From contig CM060883.1 of NCBI GenBank assembly GCA_030762935.1, forward strand, positions 32,628,501-32,692,500: a DNA stretch of 64,000 bases, read 5' to 3'. Below, one piece after another: positions 1 to 11,109 of the stretch (positions are counted from its first letter, which is position 1; each line of letters starts with the position of its first letter). The translations under genes were made by a program, and so were the position numbers. The stretch comes from Hymenopus coronatus (lineage: Eukaryota; Arthropoda; Insecta; Mantodea; Hymenopodidae). Under the pieces are notes generated by a model. The model had not been told where the DNA came from. It saw only the letters and a list, made by a program, of their open reading frames with translations, and made no database searches.

Positions 1-145
1 GGCATCCTTTTCATTTTGGATGAAGTTTGCAAAATTAACAAACCGTAAGTGATAGGACAAAATCTCCCGCCACAAAAATTTAGATGTCTCTAAAGCACGT
101 AGTTTGTCATTTTTATTTTGGTGGAATTAAGCATTTACGAGATAG
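1..145 (-). mobile_element. HINE-like internal fragment
   Basis: Carries the internal landmark 'ggatgaa...aaaccgtaag' followed by 'acaaaatct', shared with the better copies. It runs off the left edge of the window and neither element end is present. Degenerate. Confidence 0.55.
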
Positions 146-196
146 CCATGGTAGCTCCGTGGTTAGACCACCTGGCTACAGACCGGAGAACGGTAG
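146..196 (+). repeat. tRNA-like SINE head remnant
   Basis: Contains 'tagctccgtggttagacca', which resembles a tRNA D-arm/A-box. No B-box or SINE body follows because a HINE-like copy begins directly downstream. Either a broken SINE head or a chance match. Confidence 0.3.
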
Positions 197-202
197 TCTA
201 AT

Positions 203-1078
203 TTTTTACTTTTTTTACATGTTCTATGTACATAGTGTTTAGATAAGGTATTATATGGCACCCAAAAATTTGATACCGAGATTTCATCGGAATTATGTTT
301 TAGAACCCCTGAATCAAAAAAAAAAAAAATTAGAAAAATGTCCGTGTGTGTGTCTATTTGTCTGTCTGTCTGTCTGTCAGTGTGTGTGTGTGTGGGCAGC
401 ATAGCTCAAAAGAAAGTTCTTTATATACCAATCTTGGTATTTATGTTCAGTATTTTCCAGCATGGGACGCGAAAATGTTCAAGAAAATCCCCACCCCCAA
501 CTATGCTTTACAGAGAAAAATGCTGGAAAATTTGGATTTTCTCAAAAATGGCTCTTAATGATTTTGATTAAAATACGCCATATTAAAGATATTTATATGG
601 CAAATAAAATGTATATATTGAATTTTCTGGGAATAGTCTCCAAAGAACCCTTCGTTCTGAATGAATTTTGCTGAATTTTGCGTAACTGGTAAACAGTAAG
701 AGATAGACAAAAACTTACTACACAAAAAACACACCATTTATGTCATATACATTTTTTTCGTAGAGTTGGCCGTTTTCGAGATACTCCTTGTTATTTGTTT
801 CAGATTTAAAATACTTAAACTTTTTTCACATGGAAAGTTGTAAACTCCTGGCCCTACATTGAAACGGATTTCAACCACATGGCAACCAGCTTTTAAAACA
901 TTTGACTATCCTTTATCCTAGTGTATTCCCTTATTTACTTCTACTTACAAGGAAGCAATTAATTAAGACAATTTCTGCTACAGTAAACCTTGATTATCAT
1001 AAGTAGATAGAAGAATATGTTTTTAACAATAATTTGTTATAGAGCTGTAGAGAAGTCATGTGCATGGAACACATCAGA
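203..1078 (-). mobile_element. HINE-like element, near full length
   Basis: Both ends are recognisable: a decayed 'ttttttactttttttacatg' with part of the terminal palindrome (tgtacatag) on the left, and 'gaacacatcaga' on the right. The internal TG/TC-rich microsatellite lies at about 338-395. The short open frames over it arise from the microsatellite and family sequence and are not genes. Confidence 0.8.
338..396 (+). repeat. TG/TCTG simple repeat inside a HINE-like copy
   Basis: Mixed tgtg/tctg tract at the family's recurrent microsatellite position, between the 'aaaaatgtccgtg' landmark and 'gggcagcatagctcaaa'. Confidence 0.8.
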
Positions 1079-1084
1079 TTTTTC

Positions 1085-1550
1085 AGTATGAGTCTACGTA
1101 TCCAAATATTTTACTGTATTTATTATATTCTCGTATTCAACGCAGTAAATCGACTTATGCAGTTAGCATAGAATCTTAAGGATAAATTAGCCATCTTAGT
1201 GAGAAACATGGTCTGATATAAAACCCTCTTACGAGCCCCAATTTTAGTTTGACTCGAGTGTATGTGGTAGGGTTGGAAATACGATACGTCCCTTCCTTTT
1301 TTCTCCCTCTCGCCCCATACCACATTCCTGTATTACACAAGGTTTCCCAGACCCTATCTCAAAGGTACGTCCATGCCACTAACCTGTCACAAATCCTCCC
1401 TCATAAAGTGTCATTATATAATAATGAGAATTTAATGACAGATATGGAACAAAGAAACAGCTGGCCTTAACGGAAGCTATTACCTTATTTTTTTGCCGTA
1501 AGCGAATAATGCTACTCCGTTAACTGGGTACCTATGCTCCTATATAAATA
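1085..1550. other. Unassigned stretch
   Basis: AT-rich sequence with no family landmark, recognisable protein or RNA signature. Short open frames occur on both strands and look random. Confidence 0.5.
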
Positions 1551-2027
1551 ATTACTTTCTCTAGCGCCGTGTGTACAATGTACATAGTAGATAGAGAAGG
1601 TATGGTATTCCACCCAAAATTCGATACCGAGATTTAACCGGAAATACATGTTTTAGGATCCCCTGAATCCAAAAAATATATTTTCAGAAAAAGGTCCATA
1701 TATATGTGTGTCTGGGCAGCATAGCTCAAAAACGAAAACTCCGTTAAATACCAAAATCGGCATTTAAACTTGCTATCTTCCAAGGATACGACACGAAGAT
1801 TTTCAAGAAAATCCCCCCATAACTACCCTTTTCATGGAAAAAATTTAAGCCATTTCCATCACAATTTTCTGGGAATAGCTTCTGAAGACCTGTTTGTTCT
1901 GGATGAATTTTGAATAACCAATAAACCGTAAGATTTAGACAAAACCTTACAACACAAAAATGTAGATCTCGTTAAAATACACAATTTATGTCATATACAT
2001 TTCTTTTTCGTAGAATTCACCGTTTTT
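1551..2027 (-). mobile_element. HINE-like fragment (left arm of an inverted pair)
   Basis: Starts 'attactttctct' with a partial palindrome (tacaatgtacatagta). It proceeds through the 'cgacacgaagattt' and 'aaaccgtaag' landmarks, then stops where an oppositely oriented fragment begins. Internally deleted near 1850. Confidence 0.7.
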
Positions 2028-2310
2028 CATGTAAAGGGTAGTTATGGGGGGAGATTTTCTTGAAAATCTTCCTGTCGCATCCTTAGAAGATACCAAACTT
2101 AAATACCGAGTTTGGTATTTGACGCACTTTTCGTTCTTGAGTTTTGCTGCCCAAAGGCACAGACACACCAGGGACATTTTTCTAAAACTGCTTTTCTTTT
2201 GGATTCAATGGGTCCCAAAAATGGTATTTCCAGTGAAATCTTGGTATCGAATTTTTGGGTTTAATACAATGCCTTCTCTATACATTTTACATGTAGAACA
2301 ATAAAAAAAT
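2028..2310 (+). mobile_element. HINE-like 3' half (right arm of an inverted pair)
   Basis: Starts at 'catgtaaagggtagtt' and runs through 'cttgaaaatcttcctgtcgc' and 'atcgaatttttgg' to a decayed terminal palindrome (tacattttacatgta). With the preceding fragment it makes a head-to-head inverted structure. Confidence 0.7.
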
Positions 2311-2463
2311 GGTGATATTCCAATTCTTTTATATTTCCACCTTATCATCACTGATACGACCAAAGCCACTTGCCACCTCTTCCTCAATGGTTAAGCTGGA
2401 ATACCACTTTCCACACTATAGTAAGTGAGAGATTAGACAACGCTCAGCATGATACCACTGAAA
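2311..2463. repeat. Segmental duplication, unit 1 non-HINE part
   Basis: About 150 bp beginning 'ggtgatattccaattctttt' and ending 'gataccactgaaaaca'. It recurs with scattered substitutions at 3199-3362, about 890 bp downstream. Origin unknown. Confidence 0.75.
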
Positions 2464-2468
2464 ACAAT

Positions 2469-2916
2469 GCCCCCACAGCTAATTACCGTTTACATGGAAA
2501 GAATTTCGAAAATGTTATTGTTCTTAAAACTGACTCTAAAGATTTTGATTAAAACAACTCCTATTTAATCGATTTCCATCACAAATAAAATGTATATCTT
2601 GAATTTTCTGCGAATAGCTTCTGAAGACCTGTTTATTCTTGCTGAATTTTGCATAACTACTAAACCGTAAGAGACAGACAAAAACTTACTACACAAAAAA
2701 TGTAAATCTCGTTAAAATACACCATTTATGTCATATATTTTTTTTCGTGCAGTTTACCATTTTCGAGATATTCCTTGTTATTAGTTTCATTTCTAAATTA
2801 CTTATACTTTTCTACGACAGGAAGTGTCTGTTTTTCTTTTGTTCTATTCCTGGCTAAGCAAAGAAACGATTTGTAATGACAATCGCATAACGACAGCTTT
2901 TAAAACATTTGACTAC
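2469..2916 (-). mobile_element. HINE-like 5' half, second inverted pair
   Basis: Begins near 'tttacatggaaagaatttcg' and ends within the 'aaaacatttgacta' landmark. It includes the 'ttctgcgaatagcttctgaa' and 'aaaccgtaag' blocks and has no element terminus. Confidence 0.7.
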
Positions 2917-3198
2917 GAAAGGTAGATATGGGTGGGGAGATTTTCTTGAAAATCTTCATGTTGCATCCTTGGAATATACCTAACTTAAATCCCAAGTTTG
3001 GTATTTAACGGGCTTTTCATTCTTGAGCTATGCTGCCCAAAGGCACAGACACACCAGGGACATTTTTCTACAACTGCTTTTCTTTTGGATTCAAGGGGTC
3101 CCAAAACATGTATTTCCAGCGAAATCTTGGTATCGAATTTTGGGTTTAATACAATGCCTTCTCTATACATTTTTACATGTAGAGCAAGTAAAACAATT
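2917..3198 (+). mobile_element. HINE-like 3' half, second inverted pair
   Basis: Near-copy of 2028-2310, including 'cacagacacaccagggacat' and the decayed end 'tacatgtagagcaagtaaaa'. Part of the same duplicated block. Confidence 0.7.
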
Positions 3199-3362
3199 GG
3201 GGATATTCCAATTCTTTTATAACTTCACCTTATCATCACTGATACGATCAAAGCCATTTGCCACTTCTTCCTCAATGGTTAAGCTGGAATACCACTTTCC
3301 ACACTATAGTAAGTGAATGGCTTGAGAGATTATACAACGCTCAGTATGATACCACTGAAAAC
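3199..3362. repeat. Segmental duplication, unit 2 non-HINE part
   Basis: Matches 2311-2463 nearly base for base, with small differences such as an extra 'tggcttgaga' after 'agtaagtgaa'. Homology ends after 'ccactgaaaaca'. Confidence 0.75.
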
Positions 3363-3364
3363 AA

Positions 3365-3800
3365 GCTCCTGAGATTCTCTATACCAAGTTACACAACAGC
3401 TTAAGACTTCAAAGGAATTCTCTAAACGGTGAATTGAATGTTGTTTGGTCGTGACGATGGTTTCAAAGGATTTGTTGACGAAATTTCCTCACTCCAGCTA
3501 GGAGTGTCAAACCAATGAGATTTTAAATTAAGTGCTTTGGCGTTTTTCCAAACTACAACCAACACTTAGGAAGCCATTGCCATGAATGCATATTTTATAA
3601 GCGTTTTTGGATGTTTTAATCTGCCACTCTGGTATTTCGTCAGTGAACCTCCAGTTTTAATTTCACTTTCATCTTCAGCATTCACATTATCGAAGTTATG
3701 TTACAAAAAACGTTTTATATGTAGAAGGGAGGCATCGAATAACATCCCTTGTGGGAGTGAATTTGTTGCGTGCTTTGTTTACTGCTCTTTTTCTAGTTTC
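3365..3800. other. Unassigned stretch
   Basis: No repeat landmark or protein recognised. An open frame of 79 codons at 3582-3821 has no recognisable domain and runs into a HINE-like fragment, so I do not call it a gene. Confidence 0.4.
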
Positions 3801-3804
3801 TCTG

Positions 3805-3943
3805 TCACGTATAGCAAGTAGAAGTATTGTATTCCACCAAAGCATTCTACATCGAGAATTTATATGAAATATATGTCTAGAAGCACCATGAATAAAATAA
3901 ATACATAAATAAATTAAATAATGCTTAGAAAAACTTCATGGGC

Positions 3944-3986
<43 letters not shown>

Positions 3987-4050
3987 GAGCGTAACTCAAA
4001 AACGAAAACTCAGTAAAATACTAAACTTAGCACTATGTACTTACATTATA
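3805..4050 (-). mobile_element. HINE-like terminal fragment with (GT)n
   Basis: Decayed terminus 'gtagaagtattgtattccac', then 'gaaatatatgt', an expanded GT tract, and 'cgtaactcaaaaacgaaaac'. Truncated after 'aaatactaaacttag'. Confidence 0.65.
3948..3984 (+). repeat. (GT)n microsatellite
   Basis: Uninterrupted GT repeat at the usual microsatellite position of a HINE-like fragment. Confidence 0.9.
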
Positions 4051-4124
4051 TGTACATGGTGAAGAAAACAGAACTATATGTTACAAAGTCCTGAGATAAA
4101 ATGTACGGTGTGAAAATATAAATA

Positions 4125-4160
4125 CTAATAATAATAATAATAATAATAAATAATTATTAA
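4125..4160 (+). repeat. (TAA)n microsatellite
   Basis: About eight 'taa/aat' units at 4125-4150 leading into AT-rich unassigned sequence that extends to about 4570. Confidence 0.8.
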
Positions 4161-4572
4161 ACGATAAAAGAACATGTATACAATAATATAAGTTCGAAAA
4201 TTTTACGATGTAGAGCAAAACTATAGATTAACAGTACATCCACGACAAGCAGTTAGATCTTGCTCCGCTGATATGTATTCTTCTGTGCTGCGTTTCCTCC
4301 GTTTATATAAGAAATAAAAAAATGTTCTTATTACTTTTTAAAAAAAACTTGCAATTGTAACATAATTCTGATTTTCACATTCCTTATTAGTAGACCTCGG
4401 ACTTCATTGCGCGCCCTCTCGAGTTACCTGTGTTTGAAACGTTGTGTTAGGTGTATGCCAATGTATGTGTATGTTTCGGTATACAGGGATGGGGAGATAA
4501 TGGCTCATTCGCTCCGTTGAATAGACATAATGCGGAGAAGGACAACGTTGCTACTTGATTTGCATTACAGCA

Positions 4573-5117
4573 TTTTTACTTTCTCTACACATACTATGTA
4601 CATAGTATATAGAGAAGGTATTGCACTCCACCCAAAAATTCGATACCGAAATTTCACCTGAAATATATGCTTTAGGGTCCGTGTGTGTCCGTGTGTCTGT
4701 GAACACCTCAAAACGATAAGTCGGTAAAACACCAAACTTGGTATTTAAGTTTAGTATCTCCCAGGGAAGCGACACGAAGATTTTGAGAAAAATCCCCCCA
4801 CCCCAAACTACGCTTTACATGGAAGTTTTTTCGAAAATTTTGATTTTCTTTAAAATGGCTCTAACGATTTTGATTGAAATATCGTATATTAAAGATATTT
4901 ACCTGACAAATAAAATATATATCTTGAATTTTCTAGGAATAGCCTCTGAAGGCTACTTTATTCTGGATGAATTTTACGGAATTTTGCATAACTGCTAAAC
5001 CGTAAGAGATAGACAAAAACTTACCATGCTAAAAATGTAGAGAAGGTTAAAACACACAATTTATGTCATATTCATTTTTTCGTGAAGTTAATCGTTTTTG
5101 AGTTATTGAGATGTATC
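4573..5117 (-). mobile_element. HINE-like element, truncated
   Basis: Intact palindromic terminus 'tttttactttctctacacat' followed by 'actatgtacatagtatatag'. It continues to the 'gttaatcgtttttgagttat' block and is interrupted by a SINE. Confidence 0.85.
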
Positions 5118-5119
5118 TT

Positions 5120-5353
5120 TTTTTTTTTTTTTTTTGCCTTAACGTCTTTTAGCCTAGTTGAAAATGTCGGGCGATGGCTGAAATTTGTGAAAATAATGCT
5201 CAAATGATCTCGGGGTCCATGGAGCCTAAAGTTACTCAACATTCGTCTTCTCATGATAAGGGAATATCCCGAACCTTGTCCCTGAGCGATATTCAAACTC
5301 ACGACCTTCTGAATGCGAGGCAGACACGCTACCACCACACTCTCCAGGCGTGC
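5120..5353 (-). mobile_element. tRNA-derived SINE (family C) with 11-bp TSD
   Basis: On the minus strand the head is tRNA-like (A-box around 'gtggtagcgtgtctgcctcg', B-box complement 'actcacgacc'). The body carries 'cctgagaagacgaatgtt' and a 'gatctcggggtccatggagc' core complement, and the tail is poly-A (poly-T at 5118-5135 on the plus strand). The 11-bp direct repeat 'agatgtatctt' at 5109-5119 and 5354-5364 marks target-primed insertion. Family members: 46385, 54006 and 54974. Confidence 0.85.
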
Positions 5354-5569
5354 AGATGTATCTTGTGATTCTTTGCAATGAACTCTTGTTTGATTTTTTG
5401 TTCACTGTCTTTTCAAAGCTCTATTATGAATTTTTTGTGTCAAACTTTATACTTATATTTGTAAAAGTACAAGGCGTGTGTATTTAATAATCATATAACT
5501 TGTTTTACTGTGTTACTTTATGGATTAGAACGATGCATGTAATGAGATACTTTTGGAACCAAAAAATGT

Positions 5570-5775
5570 AAATGGAGTTGTATTTGTGGGCGTCTTTACC
5601 AGCTGTGGTTCTCAATGTCCCATTCTATATTATTCGTGAAAGACCGCATCATTTTGTTCAGAGGCCTCCCATTTTTACGACCGAAAAAAATCTACCGTCC
5701 TCCGCCGGGTTTGAACCCGCGACCTTGGGTATATGAAGCTAGCATGGTAACCATTACACCATTACACCACGGAAC
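5570..5775 (-). mobile_element. tRNA-derived SINE (family B)
   Basis: Minus-strand head contains the B-box complement 'ccgggtttgaacccgcgacc' and an A-box region near 5745-5775. The body has 'agaccgc...cagaggcctc' and the tail corresponds to 'gacgcccacaaatacaact'. The tRNA part carries a short local duplication 'accattacaccattacacca'. Confidence 0.8.
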
Positions 5776-5779
5776 AGAA

Positions 5780-6377
5780 TTTACCTCAACGTGTGTATGT
5801 TTACGCTACAAATCCCTCTCTTTGTACCACTGACTGCTCCATATACGGTTTGGAACCCAAAACCGAGCTCTACTTATAACATTTTCTAAATGCAACATCC
5901 TCAAAATGTGAATTTCTGGTAAAATCTAGGTACCTAATATTTTGTTCAAAAGCTAGATTTGATGTGACAGGTAGAGGAAGTAGATATTGGATTCCGAGCG
6001 TTTGTTGGAAACAGTTTTCTCTTATATATTCTTCAGTCTAAATAGACTCAACTTTGCCATCAACCGCGGCTCTGCTATAAAACTTGGCTGCTCCTCGAGG
6101 GATCCGAAACAAAGTTGCCTCAAAGTTGCTTTTGCTAATACCTTAACCCAAGAAACAAAGTTGGTAACCTCCGGCTGTCTCTCTTTTGCATTTTACATCA
6201 TAATCATTTCGGCGCCCGGGCTACGGTCCCTGGCCCCTTCTCCGTTGCTTATTGGAGCAGGGAAAGAATAATGTACCCTGGAATGATTCCCAGAGTAGAA
6301 GCGTTCCCAAAAACCTCATAATCTACATTCATGTCTAGATTGTATCGTTTATTAAAGGTATACAATCTATTATATAA
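5780..6377. other. Unassigned stretch
   Basis: Includes an open frame of 94 codons (5987-6271, plus) with no recognised domain. Base composition is slightly more GC-rich near 6200. Nothing else assignable. Confidence 0.4.
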
Positions 6378-6610
6378 AAATGTTCCATTCACACGACATT
6401 CTCTGGATTTATGCAACAAATTATTGTAAAAATTATTTCATGCTAATCGAGAAAAAATTAGCAGAAAAAGTGTTTTATTACTTGTAAGTAGAAGCGAAAT
6501 AAGGGAGTACTATAGGTTCAAGTGATAGACAAAAGCTGGTTGCTATGTGACTGAGGTTCCTTCGTTTGCATGGACAGCAGCTGACAAATTCCTGTATGAG
6601 AAAATTATAT
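6378..6610 (+). mobile_element. HINE-like 5' segment of a composite copy
   Basis: Starts 'gttccattcacacgac' and includes 'agcgaaataagggagtac' and 'gctggttgctatgtgactga'. It is interrupted at 6611 by an inverted terminal fragment of another copy. Confidence 0.75.
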
Positions 6611-6698
6611 ATTTTTACTTTCTCTATACGTACTATGTACATAGTGTATAGAGAAGGTATTGCACTCCAACAAAAACTTCGATACCGAGATTTCACCG
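6611..6698 (-). mobile_element. Inverted HINE-like terminal fragment inside another copy
   Basis: Only the terminal ~90 bp: 'tttttactttctctatacg', the palindrome 'tactatgtacatagtgta', and 'gataccgagatttcaccg'. It sits exactly between the 5' and 3' segments of an oppositely oriented copy. Confidence 0.8.
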
Positions 6699-7122
6699 TA
6701 GTCTTCAGAGGCTATTCCCAGAAAATCCAACAAATACATTTTAGTTGCCGTGTAAATACCTTATATATATAATATTTTAATCAAAATCGTTAGAGCCATT
6801 TTTGAGAAAATCAGAATTTTCGAAAGGGGAGTTCGGTGAGGGGGGATTTTCTTGAAAATCTTCGTGTCGCAATTTTGGAAGATAGCAAACCTAAATACCA
6901 AGTTTGGTTTTTAATGATCTTTTCGTTTTTGTGCTATGCTGCCCACAGACACACACAGACACACAAACATACACATACACACACGCAGGGACATTTTTCT
7001 AAAAATTTATTTTTGGATTCAGGCGGTCTCAAAATATGTATTTTCGGTGAAATCTCGGTATCGAATTTTTGGGTGCATTGCAACACCTTCTCTATACACT
7101 TTGTACATAGTAGAGAAAGTAA
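6699..7122 (+). mobile_element. HINE-like 3' segment of a composite copy
   Basis: Resumes at 'agtcttcagaggctattccc' and runs through a 'cacacacagacacac' tract to 'actttgtacatagtagagaa' and 'agtaata'. The stretch between 7122 and 7310 is AT-rich and unassigned. Confidence 0.75.
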
Positions 7123-7309
7123 TAATAATTATTACAATAATATCAACACAATTTCCCATCTACTTCATTATAAACTAGGAAAACATTTGCGTTATAGATG
7201 CAAACAATATGAATATAAAATGTTTAAGAACATTCCACAGTATTTCCATTGCAATCGCAAGAAATAAATCGAAATCGAAAGGATTAAAGTACAAAGTATT
7301 GAAGTAATG

Positions 7310-7745
7310 AAAATAAAACCATTAGTAACGGATATCTCGAAATTGACTAGTATCACAAAAAAAAAATTGAATGCTTTAAAGAGATCTCCATATTTTGTGC
7401 AGTTTCTCTCTATCACTTTCACAAAATGACGCAAAAGTCGCCCACGATGAAGAGGACTTCAAAGACTTTTTCCAGAAAATTCAAGATTTACATTGTATTT
7501 ACATTGTATTTGTGTAATACAATGTAAATATCTTTAATATTCGGTATTTTAATCAGAATCGTTAGAACCATTTTTGAGGAAAACAAAATATTCAAGCAGT
7601 TTTTCAATGAAAAGGAATATTTGGGATGTGGGGGGGGGTTATTAAAAACCTCGGTGTCGTATACTTCAAAGATAATGAAATAAAATACAGAATTTGATTT
7701 AATCGATATTCGTTTTTCAGCTATGCTTTGCGCAACACACACGCA
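7310..7745 (+). mobile_element. Degenerate HINE-like fragment
   Basis: Decayed landmarks in order: 'ggatatctcgaaa', 'gagatctcca', 'agaggacttcaaagact', 'cagaaaattcaagat', 'aatcgttagaaccattttt'. Ends at the microsatellite position, where a SINE follows. Confidence 0.6.
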
Positions 7746-7775
7746 TGCATGCACGCACGCACTCGCCCACACACG

Positions 7776-7976
7776 GCCGCACCATGGCCGAATGGTTAGA
7801 CCACTCGCATGTGACCTAATAGGCCCGGGTTCGATCCCAAACAATTTGTGATGGACAAGGGCGAGTGTTCTCCATACTCTCCGGTTTCCCCCGCCATCAC
7901 ATTCCACCTGTGCTCCGTCTTCTTTCCTGCATCATCAGTAGTACGGTGCCATAGTAATAAAAGCGAGCGTCAAACA
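7776..7976 (+). mobile_element. tRNA-derived SINE (family A)
   Basis: Head 'gccgaatggttagaccactc' (A-box) and 'cccgggttcgatccc' (B-box). The body has 'ctctccggtttcccccgcca', and the 3' region is 'agtaataaaagcgagcgt' followed by 'caaacac'. Same family as 12156, 39549 and 43278 (minus). Confidence 0.8.
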
Positions 7977-8009
7977 CACGCACGCGCGCGATAAATATTA
8001 CTAGATTTA

Positions 8010-8706
8010 CTCTTATTACTTGCTTCTTTGTAAGCTGAAGGAAAATATGGGAATTCACAGGCAAAAGCGATAGTTAAATTCCTTTAAAAGTTGTATGCTA
8101 TGTGAAACAATTGGTATTCGATTGTCTTTGCTTGCTTGCAACAAAAGTGAGATGAAAAAAAAGATGACTTCCTATTTGAAAAAGAGTTTTAGTAGCTTAA
8201 AACTGTAACTAGTAACTCGGAATATCTCAAAAACGGTTAACTCTATTTATAAAAATAAAGTATATAATTTATATTGTGCGTTTTAACGAGATCTAAATTT
8301 TTTGTTTTGCAAGGTTTTATCTCTCTCGGTTTACCAGTTGTACAAAAGTCATCCAAAATGTCAGAGGGGTTCCCAAAAAACTAAATATACATTTCCTTAA
8401 ACAATTGGCATTTGAATAAAAAAAAAACGTTAGAGCCATTTTTGAGAAAATCAAAATGTTCGAAAACTGTTCCATGTAAGGTACTTGAGGGTGGGGAGAT
8501 TTTCTTGAAAATCTTCGGTTTGCATCGCATCCTTTTAGTTTGTTTTTGAGCTATGCTGCACGCACACGGACATGTTTCTTTTTTTTTAATTCATGGGATC
8601 TCAAAACGTGTATTTCCGGTGAAATCTTGAATCGAATTTTTGATAGAATACAATACCTCCTCTATCATCAATATACAGTATACATACATGCTAGAGAAAA
8701 TAAAAA
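8010..8706 (+). mobile_element. HINE-like element, 5' truncated
   Basis: Runs from 'cttattacttgcttctttgt' through 'ggaatatctcaaaaacgg' and 'cttgaaaatcttcgg' to a decayed palindrome ('atacagtatacatacatg') and 'ctagagaaaataaaa'. The microsatellite is collapsed to 'cacgcacacgg'. Confidence 0.75.
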
Positions 8707-8709
8707 CGA

Positions 8710-9900
8710 AAATGTCACCACTTGTTAGTTGCAGTTTGCTGATGTCATATGTGTGATATTTAATTCTATTCATGACGCTGATTTGAAATAAATGGTTTAT
8801 ATTTGGAAAAAGGGGTTTTAACATTAATGTAACTTCAGTTGCCTGTGAATTAGCATTTCAATCATGTGATTACTGATTAATTCTATTCCAAAATTAACAT
8901 AAAATCAATAGAAAGTAATATTTAATATAAAACGCAACTAATTAAAATTGATGATACAAAGTTTTTAAATAATCGTCACCACATCACCTGTGATCACCAC
9001 CAAAAGCAACTATCGGTTTTCTGTTTCTGGAATTCCGTTCCTAGTAACAGATTTTACAATTCAACTCTTGAACTCTGACTCTAATAACAATTGCTCGTAT
9101 GTATCGGAAATTTCATTTCAAACCTTTCTGACAGTAATGGACCGGATTGGAATAATTTATCCGGTTGAAGTAACCTCGTACGAACGCATTAATGTTTCCG
9201 ATTTCTGTTGCTTGTTACCAAATTAATTAATTAAGTTGAATTAACTCAGAGCTGGAACATGAATTCCAGTAGGTATCCCAAATGCCAAAGGTGATTTGTA
9301 CAAATCGCATTAATCCCAGAGATAGCATATTTCCACTCTTTTTGGCCCCTTGTTTATTTCTCGTTCGTTTAGCACTAATCTTAAATACCGTTCCTCCGGA
9401 TTTCAGAGGTTTTAACTTGCACGCTCATTAAACAAAGTAGTAGGATTAAAGCAGACATAAAATAGAGGTGGGATGGGAAAGCTATTTCCAGCAGAGTGCT
9501 CTGCAGTCGCTCGGTCGATCGGTACCGCAAAATGTGCACGGTAAGAAGGTACTGGATCAGACCTCACATCGTTTGCTGATTGATTTACCTCCAGGAGTTC
9601 CTTACACTCAAGCTTATTACTAAAGGGAAGTTAATGCAAGGATTAAAATATATATGCAAAAGGGCTGGTTGCATTAACTCGCAACCCTCTTTGATCTGAA
9701 GAATCTTCCATCGCTGTTTTAGAATTTAATACGTAGGTATTTATTGTTTCAAGCTTGAACAAATTTACGTTTTACCATTTTCTTCAAAAGGGATACGTTT
9801 TTGCTTACAATATACATTAAAAAAATCTAATAAACTACATTTGCAAAAATTTCTTCGCCCTCTATCGTTTGTTATTGGCTATACAAATTATTCTTATGAA
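8710..9900. other. Unassigned region free of recognised repeats
   Basis: About 1.2 kb with no family landmarks. An open frame at 8990-9226 (plus, 78 codons) has no recognised domain. I see no splice, promoter or RNA signature that I would defend. Confidence 0.4.
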
Positions 9901-9904
9901 ACCT

Positions 9905-10290
9905 TATTACTTTCCCTTCACATACAGAGAGGTAGAGAAAGTATTGTATTATTATAAAAATACGATGTTAAGATTTTACCAGGAATATACGTATATTTTA
10001 ATGTCTCCTGAGTACCTAAAAAAGTACTTTTAGAGAGAGAGGAAAAAAGGGTGTGTGTGTGTGTGTGTGTGTCTGTGAGAGAGAGAGACTATCTTCTCAA
10101 AAGAAAAGACACTACATATCAAACTTTATATGCAAGATAAAGATCTTCCAAGAATGCGACACGAAGATTTTTAAGAAAATCCCTAAAAATACCCTCTACA
10201 TGGAAACATTTTTGAAAATGTCGATTTTCTCAAAAACGGCTAACGATTTGGATTAAAATACCGTACATTACAGATGCCTAATTACATGAA
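9905..10290 (-). mobile_element. HINE-like terminal half
   Basis: Decayed terminus 'ttactttcccttcacataca', 'aagattttaccaggaatata', a (GT)n tract at 10050-10072, 'tgcgacacgaagatttttaa' and 'ctctacatggaaacattttt'. It then abuts the 5' end of the next, oppositely oriented copy. Confidence 0.7.
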
Positions 10291-10297
10291 AAAAAAA

Positions 10298-11103
10298 TCT
10301 GATGTGATCCATGACTTTCTCTACATCTCTGCAATAAATTATTGTTAAAAGCTTATGCTTCTATTTACTTCATGCTAATCCAGAAAAAATTAGCGGAAAT
10401 AGTCTTACTACTTGCTTCTTTATAAGTAGAAGCGAAATAAGGGAGTACCATAGGTTAAAGTGATAGTCAAAAGCTGGTTGCTATGTGACTGAAGTTCCTT
10501 TGTTTGTATGGAAAGGAGTTGACAAACTCCCGTATGAGAAAAGTATGTTTTTAAAGCTAAAACCAAAAACAAGGAAAATCTCAAAACCGATCAACTCCAC
10601 GAAAAAAAATTATATAGCATAAATTGTGTGTTCTAATGTGATCTACATTTCTGTATGATTAGTTTTTCTCAATTTCTTATGTTATGTAAAATTCCGTAAA
10701 ATCTATCCAGAATAAATTAGTCTTTAGAGGCTGTCCCCAGAAAATTCAAGATACACATTTTATGTCAGATAAATATCTTTAATATATGATATTTTAATCA
10801 AAATCTTAAGAGCTATTTTGAGAACATTTCCATGTAAAGGGTAGCTTGGGGTGGGGTGATTTTTCTCAAAATCGTCGTGTGCATCCTTGGATAATATCAA
10901 AGTAAATACCAAGTTTGGAATTTAACGGTCTTTTCGTTTTTGAGCTATGCTGTCCACACCCACACACAAGGACCTTTTTCTGATTTTTTGGATTCATGGG
11001 GTCTTAAAACATGTATTTATGGTGAATTCTCGGTATCAAATTTTTGGGTGAAGTGCAATACCTTCTCTGTACACTATGTACATGGTATGTGTAGAGAAAG
11101 TAA
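10298..11103 (+). mobile_element. HINE-like element, full length
   Basis: Starts 'tctgatgtgatcc' and ends with 'actatgtacatggtatgtgt' then 'agagaaagtaaat'. All internal blocks are present, with a short 'cacacccacacacaa' tract. Confidence 0.85.
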
Positions 11104-11109
11104 ATATAT

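Noticed and set aside
203..1078. HINE-like copies as MITEs with terminal inverted repeats
   Set aside because: The inverted repeat is offset from the 5' end by about 20 bases, the other end is a self-palindrome, and no constant target duplication is visible. Not excluded formally, but a worse fit than a Helentron derivative.
203..1078. HINE-like copies as canonical Helitrons
   Set aside because: The 3' end after the hairpin is AGAAAGTAAAAA, not CTRR, so the canonical Helitron terminus is absent.
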